Notes under the pieces: model-generated
The model's database searches: none
Seen by the model: the letters and a program-made list of their open reading frames with translations, nothing else
What the model was told of the DNA's origin: nothing
Shown here: positions 1-6,330 of the stretch, piece by piece
How positions within the stretch are numbered: position 1 is the stretch's first letter
Layout of the letters: each line of letters opens with the position of its first letter
Made by a program: the position numbers and the translations under genes
Virus record (IMG/VR): IMGVR_UViG_3300030333_001165
Span: 2,125 to 38,749 of that record
Strand: one strand, 5' to 3'
Source: a virus
Length of the DNA stretch: 36,625 nt

Positions 1-175
1 AACAGGAAGTGATTTAGCACATAGCACAATGTTAGCTTTTAATATTTTAGATACACCTTCTTCTACATCTAGCTTGGTATATAAAAGCCAAATGAAACCA
101 GAATCAAGTTCAACAGTTAAATCACAACAAAATGGTAATCAATCAAATATAATTTTGATGGAGGTTGCAGCATGA
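1..175 (+). CDS. Tail fibre/tip protein, C-terminal part (continues from 36366 if circular)
   Basis: An open frame enters at the left edge (codons in phase with base 2) and stops with TGA at 173-175. The visible end, about 57 residues, reads as a C1q/TNF-like or tail-tip C-terminus: DLAHSTMLAFNILDTP in the middle and a hydrophobic last strand ending ILMEVAA. The stop overlaps the ATG of the next gene (ATGA at 172-175), as is usual in this cluster. Codon 36624-36625 plus base 1 is AAA, so the gene starting at 36366 reads straight through the junction to give a protein of 144 residues. Role: receptor-contacting tail appendage, inferred from family style and position. Confidence 0.7.
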   Translation, partial: TGSDLAHSTMLAFNILDTPSSTSSLVYKSQMKPESSSTVKSQQNGNQSNIILMEVAA

Positions 176-477
176 TAACTATTATAGAAGCAATTTTAAA
201 AATTGATGAAAAAGCACAAGTATCAGTTGTTGGAGAAGATATTGATACGGCTGTGTTAACTTGGAGTTCTTCAGAAATATCAAGAGCAGATATAAAAACA
301 AAAATGGCAGAATTACAAACAGCATATGATAACAATAAATATCAAAGAGACAGAGCAGAAGCATACCCTTCAATACAAGAACAATTAGATATGCAATATT
401 GGGATAATGTGAATGGTACAACAAATTGGAAAGATGCTATTGCTAAAGTAAAATCAGATATACCAAAGGAAGCATAA
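172..477 (+). CDS. Small tail-fibre accessory / tail-assembly-chaperone-like protein
   Basis: A 101-residue soluble, charged protein. The middle (residues about 60-101) carries RAEAYPSIQEQLDMQYWD followed by NWKDAIAKVKSDIPK. This pattern is common in small proteins encoded next to phage fibre genes and in XkdW-like or tail-chaperone-like families. It starts in the ATGA overlap with the preceding fibre gene and stops one base before the next fibre gene. Its place between two fibre genes suggests a fibre-folding or attachment helper. The family is recognised by motif only, so the function is an inference. Confidence 0.75.
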   Translation: MITIIEAILKIDEKAQVSVVGEDIDTAVLTWSSSEISRADIKTKMAELQTAYDNNKYQRDRAEAYPSIQEQLDMQYWDNVNGTTNWKDAIAKVKSDIPKEA

Positions 478-478
478 C

Positions 479-946
479 ATGGCATTAACAACAGTAAAAA
501 ACGCAGGTCTAGCAGGGAGTATTGATTTAACAGCTAAAGTTACAGGCACTTTACCAGTAGCTAATGGTGGCACAGCTTTAACATCTGGTTTTAATAATGC
601 AGAAACAGCTACAACATTTACTAATATAACTTTTGATAATAGTTATTCTGCTCAAGGAACTGGTAATACTAGAAACATAGTTTGGAAAATGCAAAATGTA
701 GTTTATGTTATGTGCCATTGTTCAAGAAGTTCTACACCAGATAACAATATGGTAGTTGGAACTTTACCTAGTGGTTATAGACCAGCATCAACAAAATATG
801 TTGCAAGTAGTATTGGTTATCAAGCAGATTCAACTGATGTAATATATGTAGAAAGTAATGGGAATATAAAAGTTGGAAGTCCAAGTAATAGTGGGGATGG
901 TGCCTACTATTTAAGATTATCTTTCTTTTTTCCTTTAACAGACTAA
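479..946 (+). CDS. Tail fibre tip protein with 'VANGGT' linker
   Basis: A 155-residue protein. Residues about 27-40 contain LPVANGGTALTSGF, the short linker that joins phage fibre shafts to distal domains. The rest is Ser/Thr/Asn/Gly-rich beta structure ending in LRLSFFFPLTD. A near-identical linker (LGVANGGTGLTSGF) occurs in the fibre gene at 35176-35733, so the two are probably paralogous modules. The gene starts directly after the small accessory gene and its stop codon TAA overlaps the ATG of a cysteine-rich peptide (TAATG). Probably a virion surface protein; the binding target is unknown. Confidence 0.75.
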   Translation: MALTTVKNAGLAGSIDLTAKVTGTLPVANGGTALTSGFNNAETATTFTNITFDNSYSAQGTGNTRNIVWKMQNVVYVMCHCSRSSTPDNNMVVGTLPSGYRPASTKYVASSIGYQADSTDVIYVESNGNIKVGSPSNSGDGAYYLRLSFFFPLTD

Positions 947-1029
947 TGATTAATCCTTGTCCTGATTGTGGTGCTGAAACAAAAGCAGATTGTAAGTGTC
1001 CTGATGAATGTGAGAACTGTGGGGCATAG
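946..1029 (+). CDS. 27-residue cysteine-rich (zinc-knuckle-like) peptide
   Basis: Reads M-I-N-P-C-P-D-C-G-A-E-T-K-A-D-C-K-C-P-D-E-C-E-N-C-G-A, with six cysteines in CPxC, CxC and CxxC spacing, consistent with a small zinc-binding ribbon. The start ATG overlaps the stop of the upstream fibre gene (TAATG) and the stop TAG overlaps the GTG start of the next gene (TAGTG). These perfect junctions on both sides argue for real, coupled translation despite the tiny size. No function can be assigned. A disulfide or metal role in tail or lysis is only a guess. Confidence 0.6.
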   Translation: MINPCPDCGAETKADCKCPDECENCGA

Positions 1030-1427
1030 TGCCAAGTGTCTCTGATAAAACAGAAATAGGACTACCTCTTAAAAATCTTATTGGTTTATTAGGAGCAACA
1101 GCTACAGCTGTATGGGCCTACTTCGGAATTATTGAACGCCTAAATAATATTGAGACTCAAGGTAAGTTAATGGTAGCTGATGTAGAAAAAAATACTGAGT
1201 TTAGAATTAAATGGCCTAGAGGTGAAATGGGTTCACTTCCTGCTGATAATGAACAGTTTATGTTAATAGAACATATTGCTGGACAGGTAGAAAAGCATAC
1301 ACAGCAGCTTGAAGGAGGTATGCATAATAAAGTGAATATCGATTTTTTAAAAGATCAGGTAATGAAGTTACAATCAGATGTTGAAAAATTAAAAGATAAA
1401 GTGAGGGAGAACGGAAATGGTCATTGA
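1029..1427 (+). CDS. Membrane-anchored coiled-coil protein, lysis-cassette candidate
   Basis: A 132-residue protein starting at a GTG inside TAGTG. Residues about 14-36 form one hydrophobic segment (LKNLIGLLGATATAVWAYF). Next comes a soluble part with IKWPRGEMGSLPADNEQFML around residues 60-80, then a heptad-like charged C-terminus (about 105-128) that looks like a coiled coil. One N-terminal anchor plus a periplasmic coiled coil is the layout of i-spanins, and the gene sits upstream of a holin. No spanin partner with a lipobox is visible, so this is inference. It overlaps the next gene by 11 bases. Confidence 0.7.
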   Translation: MPSVSDKTEIGLPLKNLIGLLGATATAVWAYFGIIERLNNIETQGKLMVADVEKNTEFRIKWPRGEMGSLPADNEQFMLIEHIAGQVEKHTQQLEGGMHNKVNIDFLKDQVMKLQSDVEKLKDKVRENGNGH

Positions 1428-1656
1428 GTATGTGTTTAGTTTATGTATGTTTGTTAATGGGTCGCTTGACGGCCATATGATGACAGACGGATTATCAGAG
1501 TGCCTAAAAGCTAAAAGGCAGGCAGAGAGGAATTTGGCAGAGAACAGAACAAATCGTATTCGTTATGAATGTGGTAAGGTTAAAGCTGAACTTAGAGAAG
1601 ATTCAGAAGGTAATTTAAAAATCTACAAAATTATAGAAGATAAGTATTCTAAATGA
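1417..1656 (+). CDS. Small secreted or membrane-associated protein, unknown function
   Basis: A 79-residue protein. The N-terminus (MVIEYVFSLCMFVNGSLDG) is hydrophobic and could be a signal or anchor. The remainder is charged with cysteines near 29 and 52 (ECLKAKRQAE, RYECGKVKAE). It overlaps both neighbours, by 11 bases upstream and 4 bases downstream (ATGA). The general plan (hydrophobic start, then one conserved-looking Cys in each half) is shared with the next gene, so the two may be diverged relatives. Its place between a coiled-coil membrane protein and the holin suggests an envelope role, which is inferred. Confidence 0.65.
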   Translation: MVIEYVFSLCMFVNGSLDGHMMTDGLSECLKAKRQAERNLAENRTNRIRYECGKVKAELREDSEGNLKIYKIIEDKYSK

Positions 1657-1898
1657 TGGAGGGTTTTAAAGTTTGGCTTTTAATTGCCTTTCTTCATACA
1701 CCATCTATGCCTAGTGTTAAATATGAAGCAACAATATTTAAAACAGAACATGAATGTTATGAGCAATTAGCTGAATTTATGAATATCTACGAAAGTAAAC
1801 CAGAATCATATAAAAGGTTTACAAGAGTAGATGCTCATTGTTTACCTTTTGAGTCATTTCCTATTCCAAAGCTAATGGTATATAAAACTAAATTCTAG
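1653..1898 (+). CDS. Small protein with hydrophobic N-terminus and paired cysteines, unknown function
   Basis: An 81-residue protein. It begins MMEGFKVWLLIAFLHTPSMP, a plausible short signal or anchor, followed by TIFKTEHECYEQLAEFMN and a second cysteine in RVDAHCLPF. The start overlaps the previous stop (ATGA). ATG at 1656 is an alternative start one codon later. The layout resembles the preceding gene. The spaced cysteines in a probably exported peptide suggest a disulfide, but nothing in the sequence names the function. Confidence 0.65.
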   Translation: MMEGFKVWLLIAFLHTPSMPSVKYEATIFKTEHECYEQLAEFMNIYESKPESYKRFTRVDAHCLPFESFPIPKLMVYKTKF

Positions 1899-1930
1899 AC
1901 AAGGTTGAATATGATAGCTTATAAATAGCT

Positions 1931-2695
1931 ATGAAGTTTTCAGGACACAAAGTCCTAGTAATAGGGGATACTCATGATAGTCCTCATATACCACAGGATC
2001 GATTTAAGTGGATCGCTAAACATATTAAAAAAACTAAACCTGATTATATAATACACATAGGCGATTTCGGAAGTTTCGATAGTCTTTCTTTCTTTCAAGC
2101 TAATGATACACAACAAGGCAAGTTAAAAGATGCCTTTATGATAGATATAAACTCTATGCGAGTAGCGTTAGATATACTTAATGATGCTGTTGCAGAAATA
2201 CCACATCACATTTGTTTAGGTAATCACGAATTAAGAGTACATAAATTTGAAGAAAAGATACCTGAAATACAGGGTATGATGAAGAAAGAACTATATGATT
2301 CTTTTTACAATTATGGCTGGACTGTGTCAGAATATGGTGAGTTTAAATATGTAGGTGGTGTTGCTTTTGTCCATGCTCCCTTAAATATTATGGGTAGAGA
2401 ATATGGTGGCAAAAATGCAGAAGTACAGATTGCTAATGACTCCTTGCATGACCTTGTTTTTGGCCATACCCATAAAGCTAGGGATTGGAAAGCTCCTAAA
2501 ATTGGGAATAAAAAGTGGGTAAGGATAATAAATGTCGGTTGCAGTTTACCCTATGGTCATATAGAGGAATACGCAAAACTGAATATGAATGGTTGGTCAT
2601 GGAATATAACAGAGCTTGGTATCTGGGATAACCATATCCAAGAAAATACATTTATATCTATGGACAGATTGGAGAGAGAATATGGAAACTATTAA
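1931..2695 (+). CDS. Calcineurin-like metallophosphoesterase
   Basis: A 254-residue protein with the ordered metal-binding motifs of the calcineurin-like phosphoesterase superfamily: GDTHD (D13, H15), IGDFGSFD (D45), LGNHE (about 97-100), a histidine in AFVHAP, and FGHTHK near residue 180. Members hydrolyse phosphomono- or diesters with two metal ions. The substrate here (nucleotide, cyclic nucleotide, RNA end or protein phosphate) cannot be read from the sequence. Its position between small membrane genes and the holin is unusual for a replication enzyme and may simply reflect late transcription. A 32-base gap separates it from the previous gene. It overlaps the start of the following small membrane peptide by 14 bases. 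Confidence 0.9.
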   Translation: MKFSGHKVLVIGDTHDSPHIPQDRFKWIAKHIKKTKPDYIIHIGDFGSFDSLSFFQANDTQQGKLKDAFMIDINSMRVALDILNDAVAEIPHHICLGNHELRVHKFEEKIPEIQGMMKKELYDSFYNYGWTVSEYGEFKYVGGVAFVHAPLNIMGREYGGKNAEVQIANDSLHDLVFGHTHKARDWKAPKIGNKKWVRIINVGCSLPYGHIEEYAKLNMNGWSWNITELGIWDNHIQENTFISMDRLEREYGNY

Positions 2696-2789
2696 AAGTC
2701 TATGGAAAGGTCTTTCTAAAAGAGGAAAGATTTTCTTTGGTGGTGTAACTGTTATACTGGCTTTAGTTATCATTAACTATTTCGTATAA
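2682..2789 (+). CDS. 35-residue single-helix membrane peptide
   Basis: M-E-T-I-K-S-L-W-K-G-L-S-K-R-G-K followed by a hydrophobic stretch from about residue 17 to 35, giving a basic N-terminus and one transmembrane helix. It is preceded by GGAGAGAGAAT, a good ribosome binding site lying inside the phosphoesterase gene, and its TAA overlaps the ATG of the holin (TAATG). Short basic-then-hydrophobic peptides next to holins can act as holin partners, antiholins or pinholins. That role is an inference from position. Confidence 0.65.
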   Translation: METIKSLWKGLSKRGKIFFGGVTVILALVIINYFV

Positions 2790-3199
2790 TGTTACCAGCA
2801 CTAGGAGCAATAGGCCCTATCGCTAAAATGATAGGAGGAATAGTTGATAAAGCTGTTCCTGATAAAGACCTAAAAGAAAAGCTAAAACATGAGCTTAACA
2901 CTCAACTTATTAATGGTGACCACGAAGAACTTATTGCCAAGTCAGAAATAATTAAAGCTGAAGCTAATTCAAAACATTGGCTAACTGCTACTTGGCGACC
3001 AGCTCTGATGTGGATTTGTATTATTGTTATTGCTAACAATCATATAATAGCACCATTTTGTAATGCTTTTTTAGGAACAAGTATCGAATTATCTATACCT
3101 GATCCTATGTGGAATCTACTTACTATCGGTGTCGGAGGTTATATAGCTGGTAGAAGTGGTGAAAAAATAGCTCAAAATTGGCAACAGAAGCCTAAATAA
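2789..3199 (+). CDS. Holin, three-transmembrane (GTA-holin-3TM-like)
   Basis: A 136-residue protein. The soluble helical N-terminal half (residues 10-65, rich in K, E, D) is followed by NSKHWLTATWRPALMWICII, the signature region of the 3TM holin family first described in gene transfer agents. Hydrophobic helices lie at about 68-92 and 105-125. The C-terminus RSGEKIAQNWQQKPK is basic. Holins form holes in the inner membrane at the end of infection and release the endolysin, which here is encoded convergently just downstream. Translation is probably coupled to the 35-residue peptide through TAATG. Confidence 0.8.
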   Translation: MLPALGAIGPIAKMIGGIVDKAVPDKDLKEKLKHELNTQLINGDHEELIAKSEIIKAEANSKHWLTATWRPALMWICIIVIANNHIIAPFCNAFLGTSIELSIPDPMWNLLTIGVGGYIAGRSGEKIAQNWQQKPK

Positions 3200-3206
3200 C
3201 ACTATC

Positions 3207-3227
3207 CTAGGGGTCTAGTACCCCTAG
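3207..3227. terminator. Hairpin between convergent holin and endolysin genes
   Basis: CTAGGGG (3207-3213) pairs perfectly with CCCCTAG (3221-3227) around a 7-base loop. It lies exactly between the convergent ends of the holin and endolysin and overlaps the endolysin stop codon. The following T-run on the plus strand is short (ATTTT after five bases) and there is none on the minus strand, so it is a weak or bidirectional terminator, or an RNA-stabilising hairpin. Confidence 0.5.
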
Positions 3228-3679
3228 ACTATTTTAGCCATCTCAGAGGCCAAATTTTCAGCCCTTTTGGGTGTCTGTTTAGCCCAACGACTATCCAACA
3301 TTTGCTTACTCGCCTCTAAATAGTCCTTCATAGCAATAGCTTTGAGCATTTTTTTGAACTTTCCTACACCAGCTGGGCCTAATTGGAACACCATTTCTGT
3401 CAAAATAGACAGAACTCTAGGGTTCATTCCACTAATATCATGCTCGTATAGTTTTTCAGCTGCTCTTGCTGCTGCATTAAAATCTACTTTAAACTGTTTT
3501 TCTAATACTTCTTTAGGGTATTTCTTATCATCTACCCAACCTTCATCCTCAAAACATCTATGGCCATAGCCAATGGTACGAAATCCTTCACTACATTTGT
3601 ATACGGTATTTCGGTATCCTTCGTGTTTTTTAATACGTTCTTGTGTTTTTTCAATTAAGTTTGTTTCCATGAGTAACAT
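3224..3679 (-). CDS. Endolysin, T4-type lysozyme (GH24)
   Basis: A 151-residue muramidase that cuts the glycan backbone of peptidoglycan. The active site is near the N-terminus: HEGYR with catalytic Glu20, then YKCSEGFRTIGYGH with Cys29 where T4 lysozyme has Asp20, and Thr35. The spacing Glu-8-Cys-5-Thr matches the Asp/Cys variant of this family. The C-terminal lobe has LTEMVFQLGPAGVGKF and SRWAKQTPKRAENLASEM, typical of the fold. There is no signal peptide, consistent with holin-dependent release. ATG at 3670 (residue 4) is an alternative start; 3679 is preferred because GGAG lies about 10 bases upstream. It overlaps the upstream gene by 29 bases. Confidence 0.93.
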   Translation of the reverse strand: MLLMETNLIEKTQERIKKHEGYRNTVYKCSEGFRTIGYGHRCFEDEGWVDDKKYPKEVLEKQFKVDFNAAARAAEKLYEHDISGMNPRVLSILTEMVFQLGPAGVGKFKKMLKAIAMKDYLEASKQMLDSRWAKQTPKRAENLASEMAKIV

Positions 3680-3923
3680 ACCTGTCTTTCTCCAATTCAG
3701 CTAATGCATATTGCAGTATTTTTTCTGTCAATATAGCTTGATTAAACTCAGTTGACAAGTTTATTGCAGCTGAAATGAGAGCTATTTGTGTTTGTGTTAT
3801 ACCATTTAACAAGATGAACTCTCCATTAATGAAGTCATGTACTCTTGTCATGGTACGCTCTACATCCTGTATTGTTACTCCTGTGCCTTTTAATTCATCA
3901 TCAAACATAAGAGAACTATACAA
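3651..3923 (-). CDS. Hypothetical protein upstream of the endolysin
   Basis: A 90-residue protein, mostly helical in character, with no cysteine, no membrane segment and no motif I recognise. The central ITQTQIALISAAINLSTEFN is amphipathic. The final 29 bases overlap the endolysin start, so the two are likely co-translated and expressed late. Upstream lies the hairpin cluster at 3945-4069, which separates it from the SSB gene, so it may have its own transcript or a processed 5' end. Function unknown. Confidence 0.7.
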   Translation of the reverse strand: MYSSLMFDDELKGTGVTIQDVERTMTRVHDFINGEFILLNGITQTQIALISAAINLSTEFNQAILTEKILQYALAELEKDRYVTHGNKLN

Positions 3924-3944
3924 TAAGAATTAAAATTTCATATT

Positions 3945-4069
3945 CACATAAGGAGTGGTTAGAGCCTGTGGCCACCCCACTCCCTATGCTTACTAGCAAG
4001 GAGATAAGGTCATGGAGGTAACCTTATCTTCTATAAACCTAGACTCCAGAGAAAGGAGTAAGCCAGAGC
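3945..4069. other. Non-coding hairpin cluster between SSB and the endolysin unit
   Basis: Three hairpins fill this gap. (a) GGAGTGG 3952-3958 pairs with CCACTCC 3977-3983, with an inner GCC 3964-3966 / GGC 3970-3972. On the minus strand the outer stem extends to 9 bp using one G-U pair. (b) A perfect 9-bp stem AGATAAGGT 4002-4010 / ACCTTATCT 4021-4029 with a 10-base loop. (c) ACTCC 4043-4047 / GGAGT 4055-4059. None has a U-run, so these are not ordinary terminators. Hairpin (a) belongs to the GGGAGTA family seen again at 8221, 8549 and 8678. Confidence 0.65.
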
Positions 4070-4471
4070 CTAGAATGGCACATCAATATTCTGGGAGGAA
4101 GCTGATGCGCCTGCTGCACTAGACTGAGGTTGTTTAGAATCATTCTTAACAATACGAATAATTCCCTCATATCCAGCACAAACTATTTCTGTACGAAATC
4201 TTTTTTGTCCTTCGACTTCGTACTCTCGGTATTCTAAAGCACCTTGTACAAATAGTGTTGTACCTTTCTTAGCATATTTTTCTAATGATTCAACTAACGC
4301 TGGTTGAAACACGACAATATTATGCCATTGAGTTTTTTCTTGGTACTCGTCACCGACTTTAACTTTTTTATTGGTAGCTAATCCAAGATTACAAAACTTA
4401 TTTCCTGTTTTTGTTACTCTTACTTCTGGGTCGCTTCCCAGTCTTCCTATTAATATTACTTGATTTATCAT
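4070..4471 (-). CDS. ssb: Single-stranded DNA-binding protein (SSB)
   Basis: A 133-residue protein. It opens with MINQVILIGRLGSDPEVRVTKTGNKFCNLGLATN, the OB-fold start of bacterial-type SSBs. Strands around TQWHNIVVFQPALVESLEKYAKKGTTLFVQGAL and the Tyr/Glu-rich REYEVEGQKRFRTEI follow. A disordered Ser/Ala/Gln linker leads to the C-terminal tip NIDVPF, the acidic-hydrophobic tail that recruits partner proteins. It protects single strands during recombination-dependent replication, working with the annealing protein and exonuclease encoded just upstream in the same operon. Confidence 0.96.
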   Translation of the reverse strand: MINQVILIGRLGSDPEVRVTKTGNKFCNLGLATNKKVKVGDEYQEKTQWHNIVVFQPALVESLEKYAKKGTTLFVQGALEYREYEVEGQKRFRTEIVCAGYEGIIRIVKNDSKQPQSSAAGASASSQNIDVPF

Positions 4472-4601
4472 CTTTACACTCCGTGTCTTGTAATATTGTT
4501 TCTATGTCTACCCTCATGGTAGGCCATAAATAATCTAGCTCGTAGCATAGATTAATCCATCTTTCATACGTTTTTTGTTTTTCTTTTTCCTTTTCTTCCA
4601 T
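4398..4601 (-). CDS. Small charged hypothetical protein overlapping the SSB start
   Basis: 67 residues from ATG at 4601 (a TTG at 4613 is possible). The N-terminus MEEKEKEKQKTYERW is highly charged, then INLCYELDYLWPTMRVDIET looks like a folded helical core, and the tail is Lys/Arg-rich. The last 74 bases overlap the SSB gene in another frame, and the first 67 overlap the preceding small ORF. The core reads like protein, but the basic tail inside ssb may be a by-product of frame. Function unknown, moderate doubt that the full length is real. Confidence 0.45.
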   Translation of the reverse strand: MEEKEKEKQKTYERWINLCYELDYLWPTMRVDIETILQDTECKDDKSSNINRKTGKRPRSKSNKNRK

Positions 4602-4699
4602 GGTTTCATCCAATCTAGTTTTGGGCCATGATAAATAGCTTTATACTTATTACCTTTGTAATCATAATCCCAATACCACTGCCAGATATATTTACTCAT
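4535..4699 (-). CDS. 54-residue aromatic/basic small protein
   Basis: Starts M-S-K-Y-I-W-Q-W-Y-W-D-Y-D-Y-K-G and ends in a Lys/Arg-rich tail. The ATG overlaps the stop of the annealing-protein gene (ATGAGTAA), a typical coupling junction for this genome. The aromatic N-terminal half looks like a real small protein. The basic half overlaps the next ORF in a second frame. Nothing indicates function. Confidence 0.45.
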   Translation of the reverse strand: MSKYIWQWYWDYDYKGNKYKAIYHGPKLDWMKPWKKRKKKNKKRMKDGLIYATS

Positions 4700-5189
4700 T
4701 TCTATCGACAACTTTAAGTTTAGATTTATTTGCTAGACCTTCAGCAATTTCTTTCTTCAGGTTCTCAACATACTTACTGTTATCATGCATACCCAGAAAG
4801 ACATCTGCACTTAATCCTAAATGACTGAACGCTTTTGTCATAGCATCTGTCATAGCTTTCTTTGGAGCCTCATCATCTAATGCTCCTGTTTTTCTATACA
4901 GTTTTTGAACTGAACATACTGGGCCATAATAATCCCAATCATGATTTTTTTCTACTGCTACTGATACTTCAGCAGTTACTAAAGCAGTTTGGGTATTTTC
5001 AGTACCATGATATTTATAATTAACTACATAACTCCAACCTATACCTACTGGCCCAAACACTTCAGTCATCTTCATTATTTGCGACATAGGATCAATCGTT
5101 GTTATCTCACCAAAACCTTTATTAATTTTTTTGGTAAAGCGTGGATCAGTTTTTTTAACTTGATCCCAAATATATTTTTTATCTTTCAT
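4692..5189 (-). CDS. ERF/Rad52-type single-strand annealing protein
   Basis: 165 residues from ATG at 5189. This start is chosen over the one at 5201 because GGAGG lies 6 bases before it. The N-terminal half, with MTEVFGPVGIGWSYVVNYKY, and the central strand TALVTAEVSVAVE match the Rad52/Sak/ERF annealing fold. The segment DEAPKKAMTDAMTKAFSHLG followed by LSADVFLGMHDNSKY is the characteristic helical end of these proteins. It would load on single strands made by the YqaJ-type exonuclease encoded upstream and pair them with homologous DNA, with SSB encoded downstream. It overlaps the winged-helix gene by 4 bases. Confidence 0.85.
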   Translation of the reverse strand: MKDKKYIWDQVKKTDPRFTKKINKGFGEITTIDPMSQIMKMTEVFGPVGIGWSYVVNYKYHGTENTQTALVTAEVSVAVEKNHDWDYYGPVCSVQKLYRKTGALDDEAPKKAMTDAMTKAFSHLGLSADVFLGMHDNSKYVENLKKEIAEGLANKSKLKVVDRNE

Positions 5190-5488
5190 ACAATCCTCCA
5201 AACGGTTGCTAGTCTACCACTAGAATTTTTTCTTTTTAAATCTGTTTCGACTATTTTTTTCATTAATTTTAATTCAGTAAATCTTGGTCTTACACTCAAG
5301 ATACTGAGGTTTAATAGATCAGCTACTTCATCAGTAGTTGCTCCATAATCTTTTTTATTTTTTATAATTCCTAATGCTCTATTTCTAATAGTTTCAGCTT
5401 TAGGTTTTATTGCTATAGCAGCATCTTTACTCGTTCCCTGTTTTTTCCAACTCGGAGAGTACGGATATTGTGACGTTGCCTTTGCCAT
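5186..5488 (-). CDS. Winged-helix DNA-binding protein
   Basis: 100 residues. A flexible N-terminus is followed by GATTDEVADLLNLSILSVRPRF (about residues 48-70, helix-turn-helix) and a wing with KRKNSSGRLATVWRIV at the end. This pattern of a recognition helix followed by 'R.NSSGR.ATVW' is common in small phage proteins encoded in recombination operons. It may act as a regulator or replication accessory. Its first 62 bases overlap the end of the exonuclease gene. Confidence 0.8.
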   Translation of the reverse strand: MAKATSQYPYSPSWKKQGTSKDAAIAIKPKAETIRNRALGIIKNKKDYGATTDEVADLLNLSILSVRPRFTELKLMKKIVETDLKRKNSSGRLATVWRIV

Positions 5489-6119
5489 TGTATTGCTCCT
5501 TTCTAAAGTTATCCCAATCCATATGATCAGGTGGTTCTGTATTATTTTCTAGCATATGTAAGAACATCAATTCTGCTTTTAACAAGCTCCATTGAAAATC
5601 TTTATCTTCTGCTATATGCAATTCTTCCCATTTCATGTTGCCATAAAACACTGATAATATTGCATTATTTAATTCAGTAACTAACATATAATGCTGCATT
5701 TGCGGATAATATTTTTCAAATAATTTATCTGCTTTCATAAATGCGTTTGTATGTTTAGCATCCCAAATACTTAATTGATCAGCTTTGGAATCGTAAGCTA
5801 ATCCATCCAAACTACCTACTAAATTTTCATGACTTTTTGATTGAACATAAACTGGGTCAGTAACTTCTAAATCAGTTTGTTTTTTATACCACTCTCTATT
5901 AAAGGCTTCGGTATATATTCCCATCTGTACTGGTAATACACCAGATAAATCTTCTCTGTCTTTAATACCTTTTTTCTCGTAGTATAAATCTTTCCAATCA
6001 CCAGCAACTAATCGTGCTGCATCAGTTCCACTTAGTGTCGTTTCACTTGAATGTTTTGTTTCTCTTATATGAAAATACGTTTCCTTTAGAGCTGAGTTTA
6101 TATTTTTCTTTTTTGGCAT
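5427..6119 (-). CDS. YqaJ-like PD-(D/E)XK exonuclease
   Basis: 230 residues. Nuclease motifs appear in order: MGIYTEAFNREW (Glu71), LVGSLDGLAYD (Asp105), IWDAKH (Asp120-x-Lys122) and KYYPQMQHYML (Gln motif), as in YqaJ/lambda-exonuclease-type recombinases. Such enzymes resect duplex ends 5' to 3' and hand the strand to an annealing protein, here the ERF/Rad52-type protein two genes downstream. The start is fixed by AGGAGGAAA immediately before ATG. It is somewhat shorter than lambda-type enzymes in general layout but all catalytic positions are present. Confidence 0.88.
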   Translation of the reverse strand: MPKKKNINSALKETYFHIRETKHSSETTLSGTDAARLVAGDWKDLYYEKKGIKDREDLSGVLPVQMGIYTEAFNREWYKKQTDLEVTDPVYVQSKSHENLVGSLDGLAYDSKADQLSIWDAKHTNAFMKADKLFEKYYPQMQHYMLVTELNNAILSVFYGNMKWEELHIAEDKDFQWSLLKAELMFLHMLENNTEPPDHMDWDNFRKEQYNGKGNVTISVLSELEKTGNE

Positions 6120-6330
6120 TTTCCTCCTTGCGCATAGCTTTGGTTATTTCGTTTAATTGTTCATAGGGAATTTCATTCTTTTGAAGTTGTTCATAAAAAA
6201 TTTTTCTGTGTTCAGGATTAGAAAATTTATTATGCATGAACATATAGATTTTATCTCTATACCATTGTTTTCTTTTAATGGGATCAGATAAATCAGGTTT
6301 AATTGTTTTTCTTCGGTATATACTATTCAT
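6043..6330 (-). CDS. Hypothetical basic protein
   Basis: 95 residues rich in Lys, Arg and aromatic residues. A helical middle part reads KQWYRDKIYMFMHNKFSN then KIFYEQLQKNEIPYEQLNEI. The last 77 bases overlap the exonuclease gene in another frame and its start overlaps the DUF3310 gene by 8 bases. No motif is recognised. A DNA- or RNA-binding role would fit the charge, but this is only a guess. Confidence 0.65.
   Translation of the reverse strand: MNSIYRRKTIKPDLSDPIKRKQWYRDKIYMFMHNKFSNPEHRKIFYEQLQKNEIPYEQLNEITKAMRKEENAKKEKYKLSSKGNVFSYKRNKTFK

Noticed and set aside
3951-3984. Rho-independent terminator after ssb
   Set aside because: The hairpin is stable but no T-run follows on the minus strand, and the same stem recurs in other gaps, so it is better treated as a repeated structural element.
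4989-5348. Plus-strand ORF of 119 residues, hydrophobic
   Set aside because: Antisense to the annealing protein and winged-helix genes; hydrophobicity arises from antisense of Lys/Asn-rich codons.
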